Assembly: GCA_022821905.1 (NCBI GenBank)
Contig: JAJECS010000024.1
Coordinates: forward strand, 124,001 to 188,000
From: Chloroflexota bacterium
GTDB taxonomy: Bacteria > Chloroflexota > UBA11872
Direction of reading: 5' to 3'
DNA length: 64,000 bases
The translations under genes and the position numbers were made by a program. Position 1 is the first letter of the stretch; each line of letters opens with the position of its first letter. The notes below the pieces were generated by a model that did not search any database, was not told the DNA's origin, and saw only the letters and a program-made list of their open reading frames with translations. Shown here in pieces: positions 52,291-61,230 of the stretch.

Positions 52291-54882
52291 CTACCCCGCG
52301 GCGCGGAGTTGGAAATCGTGTGCGCCGTCGCCTATGGCGGCGGCCGCGATGGTTACTACATCGTCAGAAACGGCAACGCCCGGCGGCGGCGCTTCGAGCG
52401 AGGTGGTACGTCCGTCGATCACCAGCGCCGACTGCGCCGGATCCGTTCGCGGCAGCACCACGTCCGCCGCCACGCCCTCGGGCACGGTCACCTGAAGCTC
52501 GAAAGCGCCATTGCGCCGCTGCCAGGCAACCTCGAAATCCCCCTGCGGCGCGGGATGGACGCCGCGCGCCCATTCCAATCCGCCTGGTCGTGGTCGAATC
52601 TCGCACGTCGAGAAGCCCGGACCGGTCGGCATCACGCCCAGAACACGCGCCAAAAGCACCGTGCCCGTGAGCACACCGCCGCTATGCACCAGGCTGCGGA
52701 CGCCCGCCGGGCGCACGCGTTGCTCGGTGGCCCAGGTGGCCATCTGCTCGTCGCGCACGATCCCGTTGCCCGCCGTGAAGTTGTCCCAGCCCTCCCAGAT
52801 CGTGGGTTGGTCGGAAGCGCCCATCATGTAGGCGTAGCGCTCACTCAGTCGCTCGGCGCCGCCGGGCCGCGGCCCGGCCAGCATCAGCGCGTCGGCAACG
52901 TAGCCATAGAACAGCGGGCTCGTCGGCACCATGTCGTCCGGCGGGTTCGCAAGATGATCGGCGATACGCGCGGTCTGCTCCGGCGTCGCCACCCCGTACA
53001 TGACCGCCAGCGAGTTCCCCAACTCGCTCACCACCGGAGACTGAGCGCCGTCGCGCACCGCGTCGACGAAAAGCCCGCGCGACTCGTTCCAAAAGCTCTC
53101 TCGCACCGTGGGGCGCACCTGCTGTGCAATCTCGCGCCAGCGCTCAGCGTCATCGTCGCGACCAACCTCGTCCGCCAGCGCCGCCGCGTCCTCCAGGCTC
53201 GCCACGTAGAGGCAGTTGGTGATGACGCTCGCTCCACGAAAGTCGTTGGGCGTCCAATCGATGTGATAGAGCGGGTGCACCCAGGTCAGCAGCCCGGTCG
53301 TCCGGTCGCGGTGCGGGACGAACCAATCGAGTTGCTTGCGCACGCTGGGATACAGCTCATCCAGCACCCAGCGCCGCCCGCCGTAGAGATAGATTTCGCG
53401 AATGCGCGTGCTCCACTGCAGCATGAAGTGCTGGTTCACGTGCGTCGGCCAGAAGCTGGGCGGAAACGCCATCATCAGGTTCCCGTCGCCGCGGTCGCTC
53501 AGCGTGAACAGGCGGAAGTAGCGGTCCACCACCGGCAAGTCACCCCAGGCGACGTGGGTGAAGCGTCCCCCGTGGCTGCCGTCGCCGGCGCTCCAGGGCA
53601 CGCGCTCCCGGTAGGAATCGCACACCAGCGTGTCCTCGATGTGCGATTCCATGGTGTCGACGCACGCCGTCCAAACCTTGGTCAGCACTTCGTCCGAGCA
53701 CTCAAATCGCCCGCGGACGTCGGCCGGATAGCGATATTCGTTCAGTCCGATCGACTGGAGTCGCACCGGCTCGTGCCGGCTGCGCACCGTGACGTGCAGG
53801 TAGCGAAACTGTCGATACTCGCCGACCTGCCAGGTCTGTCGGCCCTCGCGGGCGATGACACGATCGCCGTAGCGCAGCGCGGCCGGGATGCGCCCACCGA
53901 GCAGTTGCTGGCCGTAGGTCACGTCCAAGATGGCTCCGGCCGGGGCATCGAACTCCAGCCGGGGATAGCCGAAGAGCTGCCGGCCGAAGTCAACGACCAG
54001 GAAGGGCGCGCGAATGCCTTGACCGGGAGCAAAGACGCTTTGCAGCGTCGCCGCCGATCCGCCGGGTTCCAGCGCCGCCGACGTCTCCTGCGCCAGTGCG
54101 TTCTCCAGCGGCAGGTGCGGCTCGCTGTACAGCAGCTCGGGAATGTCGATCTGGCCCACCCGTCCCAGGTCGATCGTCTCGCCCACGTCAACGACCTCGC
54201 GCGGATAGACCATGCGCTCTTCCATCTGCGGAATCTCGCGCTTCTCGAAGACGAACCACTCCACGTCGTTGCCAGAGATTTCGACTGCACGCGCCCAATC
54301 GGCGTCGTCGAAATCCAACTCCATCCAATCCGCCGGATCGGCCCCGGCGTCGTAGACCTCGATGAAACCCACGAGGCTGTTGATGAGCTCGACGTCGGTC
54401 CGCCAGCCCTGCGCGGGTCGCAGGACCCAGTCCGAGTCGGTGCCGATGGTTTGCGCCGAGCCGTCCGCCAGGGTGAGATCGAGCTGCGCCCAAAGCCCGG
54501 CCCGCTCACCCACCGAGTAGGACGAACCGCTGCTGCTGCCCCAGCCCGTGCCGCGGCTGCCCTCGATTCCGTAGTGGTACGCCTGCACGGCGATCACGTT
54601 GCGACCTGCGGTCAGGTGGGCCGCCACGTCATGGGTGTCATAGCTCTTGCGCCGGGGATCGCTGCGCGCCGGTCCGCGTCCCAGATAGAGTCCGTTGACC
54701 CAAAGCACGTAGCGGTCGGCCGCGGATATGTGCAGCTCCGCCTGCGCGGCGTCGCCTTGCAGGTCGAAGCTTCGCCGGGCCATGAGGTACCGGTTGCGCG
54801 GCTTGGGATCGCCGTCGGTCCAGATCCAACGAGCCGGCCAGTGCGATACCGCCGTCAATTCAGGCGGGGCGATCGAATACAT
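52291..54882 (-). CDS. Alpha-L-rhamnosidase, GH78-like
   Basis: 863 aa. The N-terminal carbohydrate-binding-like domain (ARWIWTDGDPKPRNRYLMAR, LHISAADRYVLWVNGLYLGR) is followed by a rhamnosidase-type module and the six-hairpin catalytic domain. The family's acidic motif reads LVCDSYRERVPWSAGDG, similar to CPTRERxxWTGD of GH78. The C-terminal beta domain contains LVHSGGVLTGTVLLARVLG and FSTCEIRPRPGGLEWARG. Releases terminal L-rhamnose from glycosides or polysaccharides. No signal peptide, so it probably acts on imported oligosaccharides. Confidence 0.88.
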   Translation of the reverse strand: MYSIAPPELTAVSHWPARWIWTDGDPKPRNRYLMARRSFDLQGDAAQAELHISAADRYVLWVNGLYLGRGPARSDPRRKSYDTHDVAAHLTAGRNVIAVQAYHYGIEGSRGTGWGSSSGSSYSVGERAGLWAQLDLTLADGSAQTIGTDSDWVLRPAQGWRTDVELINSLVGFIEVYDAGADPADWMELDFDDADWARAVEISGNDVEWFVFEKREIPQMEERMVYPREVVDVGETIDLGRVGQIDIPELLYSEPHLPLENALAQETSAALEPGGSAATLQSVFAPGQGIRAPFLVVDFGRQLFGYPRLEFDAPAGAILDVTYGQQLLGGRIPAALRYGDRVIAREGRQTWQVGEYRQFRYLHVTVRSRHEPVRLQSIGLNEYRYPADVRGRFECSDEVLTKVWTACVDTMESHIEDTLVCDSYRERVPWSAGDGSHGGRFTHVAWGDLPVVDRYFRLFTLSDRGDGNLMMAFPPSFWPTHVNQHFMLQWSTRIREIYLYGGRRWVLDELYPSVRKQLDWFVPHRDRTTGLLTWVHPLYHIDWTPNDFRGASVITNCLYVASLEDAAALADEVGRDDDAERWREIAQQVRPTVRESFWNESRGLFVDAVRDGAQSPVVSELGNSLAVMYGVATPEQTARIADHLANPPDDMVPTSPLFYGYVADALMLAGPRPGGAERLSERYAYMMGASDQPTIWEGWDNFTAGNGIVRDEQMATWATEQRVRPAGVRSLVHSGGVLTGTVLLARVLGVMPTGPGFSTCEIRPRPGGLEWARGVHPAPQGDFEVAWQRRNGAFELQVTVPEGVAADVVLPRTDPAQSALVIDGRTTSLEAPPPGVAVSDDVVTIAAAAIGDGAHDFQLRAAG

Positions 54883-54961
54883 GGCTCACTCCCAGCAACG
54901 CCCAATCGCCGCATGGTAGCGCCAGCGGCGGCGGACAACTTCCGCGAACTGAGGGCCCGAC

Positions 54962-56566
54962 CTACTCAGGCGTCACTTCCACCGACAGTCGCCGCACGTC
55001 GGTTGCGGCGAGCTCGGGACCGGACGCGCGTCCGTACAGCGTGAGGTAGCAGAACCCACGCGCGTCGCCCTGGATTGGCAACCGGCGCTCGGAGCCGTTG
55101 ACACTCACCATCGCTTCTCCGCGACCGATGTCCCAGGCCACGGTTACCGGCGTCCAAGTGCCCGCGGGCAGCTCCGCGATGCCCAAGGACGAATCCACGG
55201 CACCGTCCGGCCGTCGATCGTTTGGGCGCCAGAAGGTCTCGTCCAGCACGAGGTCAACGCCAATCGCATCGGCCGTGCGCCGAATCTCGAATCGCAGCTC
55301 GCCCCGCGGACCAAAGGGGAAGTTCCGCTCTGCCGCCGTCGGCCGGTCGTCGACGCGCCGCAGCCGCAGCATCGCCTCACCGTCTTCGTGTTCAACACTC
55401 ACGCCGCCGCAGCCGTTGGTGGACCAGCCGCGCAAGCCGTGAGTGAAGTCGTCGGCGTCGGTCGTTTCGGTCAGCACGTCGGGGTCGAATACGACGTAGT
55501 CCGTCTCCACCCGGCGCCAGCCGGCGATCACGTGCGCGAATTGGACCAGGACGCGGCCATCGGACAACGGATTGATGATCGGGTAGCTCACCTGGTCGTC
55601 CACGTTGTCGTGGTCGATCTGGCGCGCGAATTCGCGGTAGCCCTGCCAGGTGGCCCCGTCGTCATTCGAAATGGCGGCGTTCATGACGTGCCGCGACGCG
55701 TGCACCTGGCGCGTCTCGCCGCCAAAGGGTGGGCCCTGCGTGTTGTTCCAGACGAGCATCAACCGGCCGTCGGCCAGGCGCGCCGCCGAACAGGGGGAGT
55801 TTGGCGCCCGGAATCGCGTCGGCTGCGGCGTGCTCCAGGTGCGGCCATCGCTCGAGAATGACTCGTAGAGACGGCGGAATTGGGTGCGAATGACCATCCA
55901 GACCCGGCCGTCGCCAAGCTCCGCGGCGGTGGGCTCAACCGCCCCGGAGTGGCTGTGGCGCCCGCCCGAGGGCACCGGCAACTCCGTCGAATCGGCGTGC
56001 CAGGTGCGCCCGCCATCATCCGAGTAGCACGACTTGGCGACGTTCTTTCCCGCCTCGCGGTCGAAGTCGTAGAAGTGCAGCGGCAGCAAGAGCCGCCCGC
56101 TGGACAGCTGCGTGAATCCCAGCAGTGCGCCCGTGTACTCACGGCCGTAGTCCACGCGGTGCGGCGGCTCCCACGTGGCGCCGCCGTCGCGGGAGGCGAC
56201 GTGGTACACGTCGCAGCGCATTTCGTCGCGACCCGGCCGCTCGATGTCCTTGGGCCACTTGAGAAACCGCATCCCGATCCCGTGCAGATCGCCGTTGCGG
56301 TCAACGAGAGCGCGACCAAGCGTCCAGAGCCCGGCACTGCCGGGCATGGTGTGGACCACCTCCGGCTCGGACCAGACGATGGGGATGCCGCGACCGCGTC
56401 GCATCAGCAGCCGCTCCGGCGTCCACGGATCGTCGAAGGCCGCGCCTCCCAGCGTCTCTTGAAAGGGCGGCTTGCCCTCGGCCGTCAGCGTGAAGAACTG
56501 CCCGTCGGGCAGCTCGACGATCTGCCCGAGTCTGGTGCCGGCGCGGTAGCGGGGGGTGGCGAGCAT
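54962..56566 (-). CDS. Sialidase/neuraminidase-like Asp-box protein
   Basis: 534 aa from ATG 56564-56566. Asp-box pattern SxDxGxTW occurs repeatedly (ASRDGGATW, YSDDGGRTWHADS, SSDGRTW, ISNDDGATW). The last 150 residues form a jelly-roll-like domain (LRFEIRRTADAIGVDLVLDE, LPAGTWTPVTVAWDIGRGEA), as in GH32/GH33-related glycan enzymes. It heads the operon with the rhamnosidase and sulfatase, so a glycan-cleaving or -binding role is likely; true sialidase activity is uncertain because the Arg triad was not established. Confidence 0.8.
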   Translation of the reverse strand: MLATPRYRAGTRLGQIVELPDGQFFTLTAEGKPPFQETLGGAAFDDPWTPERLLMRRGRGIPIVWSEPEVVHTMPGSAGLWTLGRALVDRNGDLHGIGMRFLKWPKDIERPGRDEMRCDVYHVASRDGGATWEPPHRVDYGREYTGALLGFTQLSSGRLLLPLHFYDFDREAGKNVAKSCYSDDGGRTWHADSTELPVPSGGRHSHSGAVEPTAAELGDGRVWMVIRTQFRRLYESFSSDGRTWSTPQPTRFRAPNSPCSAARLADGRLMLVWNNTQGPPFGGETRQVHASRHVMNAAISNDDGATWQGYREFARQIDHDNVDDQVSYPIINPLSDGRVLVQFAHVIAGWRRVETDYVVFDPDVLTETTDADDFTHGLRGWSTNGCGGVSVEHEDGEAMLRLRRVDDRPTAAERNFPFGPRGELRFEIRRTADAIGVDLVLDETFWRPNDRRPDGAVDSSLGIAELPAGTWTPVTVAWDIGRGEAMVSVNGSERRLPIQGDARGFCYLTLYGRASGPELAATDVRRLSVEVTPE

Positions 56567-56664
56567 AGGGTCTTCCTTCCGGGTGACGATTGGGGCGCAA
56601 GCCTACCAGCGTGCCGGCGAGGCCTTGGGATACGCTGCGGAATCCCCAGCCGGGAGAGCCGCGC

Positions 56665-57594
56665 ATGGCCAAGCCGCACCGAATGACGCCCGACGAGATC
56701 AAGACGCACCTCGAAGGCCCGGTGATGTCGATCCCTACCAGCTTTTTGGCCGACGGCCCGATCGACTACGACGGCGTCGCCAACGTCATCGAGACCGGTA
56801 TCGCGGGCGGCACGCAGGTCGCGCTGCTCACGATCGGCGACAGCCAGTTTGCCTACATGCGCGAGCAGGAAGTGGCGGATATCACGCGCTTCGTCGTCGA
56901 GCGCACGGCTGATCGCGCGATGGTCGTCGCCGCGACCGGCCTATGGGCCACGACGCAGTCTGTTGAATTCGCGCACTACGCGCGCGACGTCGGCGCCGAC
57001 GTGGTCATGGCGGCGCCGTCCGGTCAGCTGGGCGATCCCGTGGGCATGGCGGCCCACTACAAGGCCGTGGCCGCGGTGATGCCCGTGATGGTCGTCGGCT
57101 TTCCCCCTCACGAAATGCTGCATCGGCTGGTGGACGAGCCGAATATCTGCTGCATGAAGGAAGACGGCACGGACGCGTACGCCGTGCAGACCATCGAGGA
57201 GTTCGACGGTCATTGGAAGTTCATGAGCGGCGGCAAGCTCGGTCGCCACATGCTGCAGTGGACCTATGGCTGCCGCAGCTTCATGGACTGGTCCACCAGC
57301 TTCGCCCCCCATGTCGGCCAGCGACTCTGGGAAGCGCTCCAATCGGGCGACGTCCCCGACGCGGCGCGCGTGGTGCGGGAAATCGAGACGCCGCTGTTCG
57401 ACTTGTCGGGTCACCCCAAGATCATCCGCCAGGGCGGATCATTCCCCGGCGGTTGGCAATCGCTGTGGCGCGCGTGCCTGGAGCTGAACGGCATCGCGTC
57501 CCGGCACCTGCGACTGCCCCACACGTCGGCGTCCGAGTCCGACCTCGAGCAAGTCAAGCCGGAGCTGCAGCGACTGGGACTGCTGGGCGCTTAG
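56665..57594 (+). CDS. Dihydrodipicolinate synthase-family protein lacking the usual active-site Tyr
   Basis: 309 aa from ATG 56665. TIM-barrel aldolase with GPVMSIPTSFLADGPIDYDG and Schiff-base Lys at about 165 in ICCMKEDGTDAYA. Where relatives have the PYY motif with the proton-relay Tyr, this protein reads VVMAAPSGQLGDP. The GttGE-like loop is replaced by LLTIGDSQFAYM. It may use other chemistry on a keto acid. It stands alone on the plus strand, divergent from the sialidase-like gene. Confidence 0.82.
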   Translation: MAKPHRMTPDEIKTHLEGPVMSIPTSFLADGPIDYDGVANVIETGIAGGTQVALLTIGDSQFAYMREQEVADITRFVVERTADRAMVVAATGLWATTQSVEFAHYARDVGADVVMAAPSGQLGDPVGMAAHYKAVAAVMPVMVVGFPPHEMLHRLVDEPNICCMKEDGTDAYAVQTIEEFDGHWKFMSGGKLGRHMLQWTYGCRSFMDWSTSFAPHVGQRLWEALQSGDVPDAARVVREIETPLFDLSGHPKIIRQGGSFPGGWQSLWRACLELNGIASRHLRLPHTSASESDLEQVKPELQRLGLLGA

Positions 57595-57746
57595 GCGAGC
57601 CAACCGACTACGCAATAGCCCTGCCGCTGGTCGGTCACGTTGCCGAAGTGAGGACTCGCTCGTCCTAGGAGAGCGACTGGGAATCTTGACGATTGAGGTT
57701 GCCCAAAGCCCCTGGGCTCGGACGATCGACCGGCGAAGTGTGGCGG

Positions 57747-58715
57747 CTACTCGCCCGACTGGCTGCGCCCACGCACGTCGAAGGCGTCGCGCAGGCCGTC
57801 TCCCATGAAGTTGATGGACAGGACGGCAATGCTGATCGCCGCGCCCGGAGCGATCCACAGCCACGGGAACCCGGCCAGGAAGGCAATGCCGCGCGCGCTG
57901 TTGATCATGGATCCCCAACTCGCGGCAGGCTCCGTGACGCCGAATCCGAGGAAGCTCAGCCCCGCCTCGGCGAGAATCGCGCCGGCCACGCCGAGCGTGA
58001 TCGCCACGGTCACCGGACCGACGATGTTCGGCAGGATGTGGCGAATGATGATGTAGCGCTGACTGGCGCCCAGCGCACTCGACGCCATCACGTATTCCAG
58101 TTCACGCATCACCAGGATGTTGCCGCGGAAGAGCCGCGCCAGTCCCGGCCAGCCGAAGATTCCAATGATTACCATGATGTTGAAAATATTCGGGCCTGTA
58201 ATACCGGCCAGGATGATGATGAGAATGAACGTCGGGAAAGTCATCACGAAGTCAGTGAACCGCATCAGGGCATCGTCGACGTATCCCCCGGCGAGTCCCG
58301 CGATGGACCCGATGATGAAACCGATGACGACGTAGATGGAGACCGCGACGATGCCCACCGACAGCGAGACTCGCGCGCCTTGCAGAATCCGGCTGAATAC
58401 GTCACGCCCGACCTGATCAGTCCCCATCCAATTGACGGTGTCAGGGGGCCGATTGACTTTGAACAGGTGCGGCTTCTCGGGATCAAATGGCGACACGATC
58501 GCCTGGGTGGCGGCCAGCAACGCCATGATGATGAGGCAGATTAATCCCGCGAGCGCCAGCTTGTGGGCGAGGAATCGTCGAAACGCCCGGCGAAACGGCG
58601 AGAGCTCCGGCGGAAGCTCGATAATCTCCTCCGCGGCCAGATCGGCAGCCGCCTGGGAAATGCCCCCTCCGGTCTGCGGGGCGGATGCGCCCGCGGCTTG
58701 GCTCTCGGTGCTCAT
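57747..58715 (-). CDS. oppC: Peptide/nickel-type ABC transporter permease (OppC/DppC-like)
   Basis: 322 aa from ATG 58713-58715, 19 bp after the oppB stop. The N-terminal OppC element FRRAFRRFLAHKLALAGLI with the first helix, WMGTDQVGRDVFSRILQGAR, and the permease EAA-like loop EYVMASSALGASQRYIIIRH before HILPNI are typical. About six helices. It pairs with OppB upstream; matching ATPases may be the OppD/F at 17.8-19.9 kb. Confidence 0.93.
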   Translation of the reverse strand: MSTESQAAGASAPQTGGGISQAAADLAAEEIIELPPELSPFRRAFRRFLAHKLALAGLICLIIMALLAATQAIVSPFDPEKPHLFKVNRPPDTVNWMGTDQVGRDVFSRILQGARVSLSVGIVAVSIYVVIGFIIGSIAGLAGGYVDDALMRFTDFVMTFPTFILIIILAGITGPNIFNIMVIIGIFGWPGLARLFRGNILVMRELEYVMASSALGASQRYIIIRHILPNIVGPVTVAITLGVAGAILAEAGLSFLGFGVTEPAASWGSMINSARGIAFLAGFPWLWIAPGAAISIAVLSINFMGDGLRDAFDVRGRSQSGE

Positions 58716-58734
58716 GCTCTCCCTCGACGCTGAC

Positions 58735-59703
58735 TCATGAGTGGCGCACTCGTGGATCGACCCATGCGTAGGCAATGTCGGTCAACAGGTTGGCCGCCAG
58801 CGTGATGACCGACGAGATGATCAGCACGCCCATGATGACCGGGTAGTCGCGCTGGAGCAGGGCCGTGTATCCCAGCAAGCCGACGCCCGGCCAGCGGAAG
58901 ATCGTCTCGACGATGAGCGCGCCGCCGAACAGCACCGGCAGCCGCAGCCCAATAAGCGTCACGATGGGGATCAGCGCGTTGCGGAAGACGTGCTTCCAGA
59001 GAATCAGCCGCTCGCTCAGGCCCTTGGCCCGGGCCGTCGTCACAAAGTCGGCGGAGATGGTGTCGAGCACGGAAGCTCGCGCATAGCGCATCAACCCGGC
59101 GATGTCGTTCATTGCCAGCGCGAAGACCGGCAGCACCGCGTGGTGCAACAGGTCCCAGTTGATGCCGGTCTCGCCGCCGGGCGTCCACATGCCAAACGTC
59201 GGGAACCATCCCAGCGTCACCGCGAAGATGAACATCCCCATTAGGGCGAAGAAGAACTCCGGCACCGACAGCATGAAGAAGGCGCTGATCGTGAGCGTGT
59301 AGTCCATGCGCGAGTACTGGTAGAGCGCGGAAACCACGCCAAACAGCAAGCCAAGGGCCAGGCCCACCGCCACCGTGGCCGTCATCAGGCTGATCGTGGG
59401 TGGCAGCCGGTCGAGGATCAGCTCCAGCACGGGAACGTTGTGCGTTTGGATGGAGTAGCCCAGATTGCCCTGGATGGCTTCCTTCAGCCAGAGGAAGTAC
59501 TGCACCGGCACCGGCTTGTCGAGTCCGTACTGGGCGAGAAGCTCGTCGATCTCGTGCGGGCCCATATAGAGCATTTCTTCGGGATCGATCAGGGCCTGGA
59601 TCGGGTCCCCGGGCGCGAGCTGGAAGACGATGAACGACGTCAGCGACAGCAAGAACAGCAGCGGGATCGAGATGAGAATTCGGCGGATGATGTATTGGGT
59701 CAT
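58735..59703 (-). CDS. oppB: Peptide/nickel-type ABC transporter permease (OppB/DppB-like)
   Basis: 322 aa. N-terminal helix MTQYIIRRILISIPLLFLLS, then FQLAPGDPIQALIDPEEM, GYSIQTHNVPVLELI and the EAA-type loop DFVTTARAKGLSERLILWKH ahead of VFRNALIPIVT. Six helices expected. First gene of the oppB-oppC pair; no substrate-binding protein precedes it, where one would normally be found. Instead the upstream neighbour is the divergent Asp-box array. Confidence 0.93.
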   Translation of the reverse strand: MTQYIIRRILISIPLLFLLSLTSFIVFQLAPGDPIQALIDPEEMLYMGPHEIDELLAQYGLDKPVPVQYFLWLKEAIQGNLGYSIQTHNVPVLELILDRLPPTISLMTATVAVGLALGLLFGVVSALYQYSRMDYTLTISAFFMLSVPEFFFALMGMFIFAVTLGWFPTFGMWTPGGETGINWDLLHHAVLPVFALAMNDIAGLMRYARASVLDTISADFVTTARAKGLSERLILWKHVFRNALIPIVTLIGLRLPVLFGGALIVETIFRWPGVGLLGYTALLQRDYPVIMGVLIISSVITLAANLLTDIAYAWVDPRVRHS

Positions 59704-59949
59704 GTCATCGCCCCGCGCCGAAGCGTAGTCTCTGTGTCGCGCAACCGCTGCGCAGCATGGCCGAGTAGGGGCATGCTACTCAATTCGAGTTGCGACCGGC
59801 AACACGGTCGATGTGACGCCCGGCAACCCGACCACGCCTTGGGTCGCGATTCCAATCGAACTCTGGAGATTCGCGCGGCGCGAGCCGACGTGGTGTACTC
59901 GGGTCACGACGGTTTCGCGGCCCGGCGGGCCTCGAAGGAGCTCAGGCCC

Positions 59950-61158
59950 ATGCTGACCACGGCGACCTACGCCCGCGGTGGACGGCGCGCCACCATCTCG
60001 GTCGAGCGCATCGACACGTTTCTCGAATACACCGACACCATCGTCAACTTTCCGGGCATCCTGGCGCTCGACGGGGACCGGCTGGTGCTCAGCGCCAATC
60101 ACGCCCGCCACGGTGATTTCGAGGGCGAGCCGCTGCGCACGTTCTTGTCTGAGGACAACGGCGCCAACTGGACGCTGCTGGGGCTCGATAGCCCATTCCT
60201 CGACGCCCATCCGCTGACAGGCGAGAACTTCCTCACATTCGCCGGGGGCAACCGCGGCTACATGCGCGACGGCACCGTCACCCACATCGACGTCCACCAG
60301 GCCGACCTTGAACGGCGATCCTGGAGCCGGCGCGAGGGCCCGATGCACGCCATCATGCAGACGGCCGACCCCACGTTTCGCTGGCGGCGCTGGAGCGGAT
60401 CCGGCGAACTTTTGGAGAACCGCCTCATCACCGTGGAGAACACACCCTGGGAGACCGGTTCCTACGAGAACTACGCCAGGATTCTCGAGCTTGGCAACGG
60501 TGAGCTGCTGACGGTCATCGGCGTGCTCGCCGGAGCTCCCCCGCGGCTGCCGGGCGTGGACCGCCGCGGCCGGCCGCACTACAACATGCGTTTCTCGGTC
60601 GCCATCGTCCGCTCCCATGACAACGGCAAGACCTGGGAAGCCACCACGGCGCTTCATCCCTGGGAGCACGAGCAGGTCTACGGTCCGCACGACCGAGCCG
60701 TCGACGAAGGCTTCGACGAGGCCGACCTGGAAATCGCGTCCAACGGCGACCTGGTGCTGATCATGCGCAGCGGCTCCTTCTCCCCGCTCTTCCAAACGCG
60801 CTCGAGCGACGGCGGCGACACCTGGAGCGAGCCCGAAAACGCAGGCTGGCCCGCGGTCAAGCCGCGGCTGCATCTGCTGCCCAACGGCGTGCTGGCGGGC
60901 ATCTCGGGCCGCGGCGGCTATGGGCATCCACAGGTCACGCACGTCATGCTCAGCCTCGACGGCACCGGCAAACACTGGGAGACGCCGTTCCCCTTCCACA
61001 CCGGACCTGGATGCTCCTACACGTCGACCTTTGTGAAGGACGGCCAGCTGAACGTGGTGTTCTCGCACTCGGACTTCACTAGCGAGATGGGCACCAACCG
61101 CCTGCCCTCGCAGCGCATCCGGCGCGCGGTGATCAACGTGGAGGTGGAGGATGCCTGA
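59950..61158 (+). CDS. Asp-box (BNR) propeller protein, tandem array copy 1
   Basis: 402 aa from ATG 59950 (MLTTATYARGGRRATISVER). Asp boxes: LSEDNGANWTLLG, HDNGKTWEATT, SSDGGDTWSEPE. A long conserved C-terminal signature runs GYGHPQVTHVMLSLDGTGKH, then FHTGPGCSYTSTFV, FSHSDFTSEMGTN and LPSQRIRRAVI. It resembles exo-sialidase/neuraminidase-type propellers but is a distinct family with an invariant N-terminal VERIDTxxE...NFPG motif. No signal peptide. Downstream paralogues make a tandem array of at least four. Confidence 0.8.
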   Translation: MLTTATYARGGRRATISVERIDTFLEYTDTIVNFPGILALDGDRLVLSANHARHGDFEGEPLRTFLSEDNGANWTLLGLDSPFLDAHPLTGENFLTFAGGNRGYMRDGTVTHIDVHQADLERRSWSRREGPMHAIMQTADPTFRWRRWSGSGELLENRLITVENTPWETGSYENYARILELGNGELLTVIGVLAGAPPRLPGVDRRGRPHYNMRFSVAIVRSHDNGKTWEATTALHPWEHEQVYGPHDRAVDEGFDEADLEIASNGDLVLIMRSGSFSPLFQTRSSDGGDTWSEPENAGWPAVKPRLHLLPNGVLAGISGRGGYGHPQVTHVMLSLDGTGKHWETPFPFHTGPGCSYTSTFVKDGQLNVVFSHSDFTSEMGTNRLPSQRIRRAVINVEVEDA

Positions 61159-61230
61159 AATGGGCCGCACGCCGGCAACCTGTCTGATCGAGGCGCCCAC
61201 GCTGCGCGCGGCGTGGGCCGACGAGCACCG

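Noticed and set aside
49889-52495. 868-codon open frame on the plus strand
   Set aside because: It runs antisense to the sulfatase and out of frame with the MocA gene; it lacks any recognisable domain and is an effect of high-GC codon bias.
52309-55044. 911-codon open frame on the plus strand
   Set aside because: Exact antisense shadow of the rhamnosidase gene, with Arg/His/Ala-rich nonsense composition.
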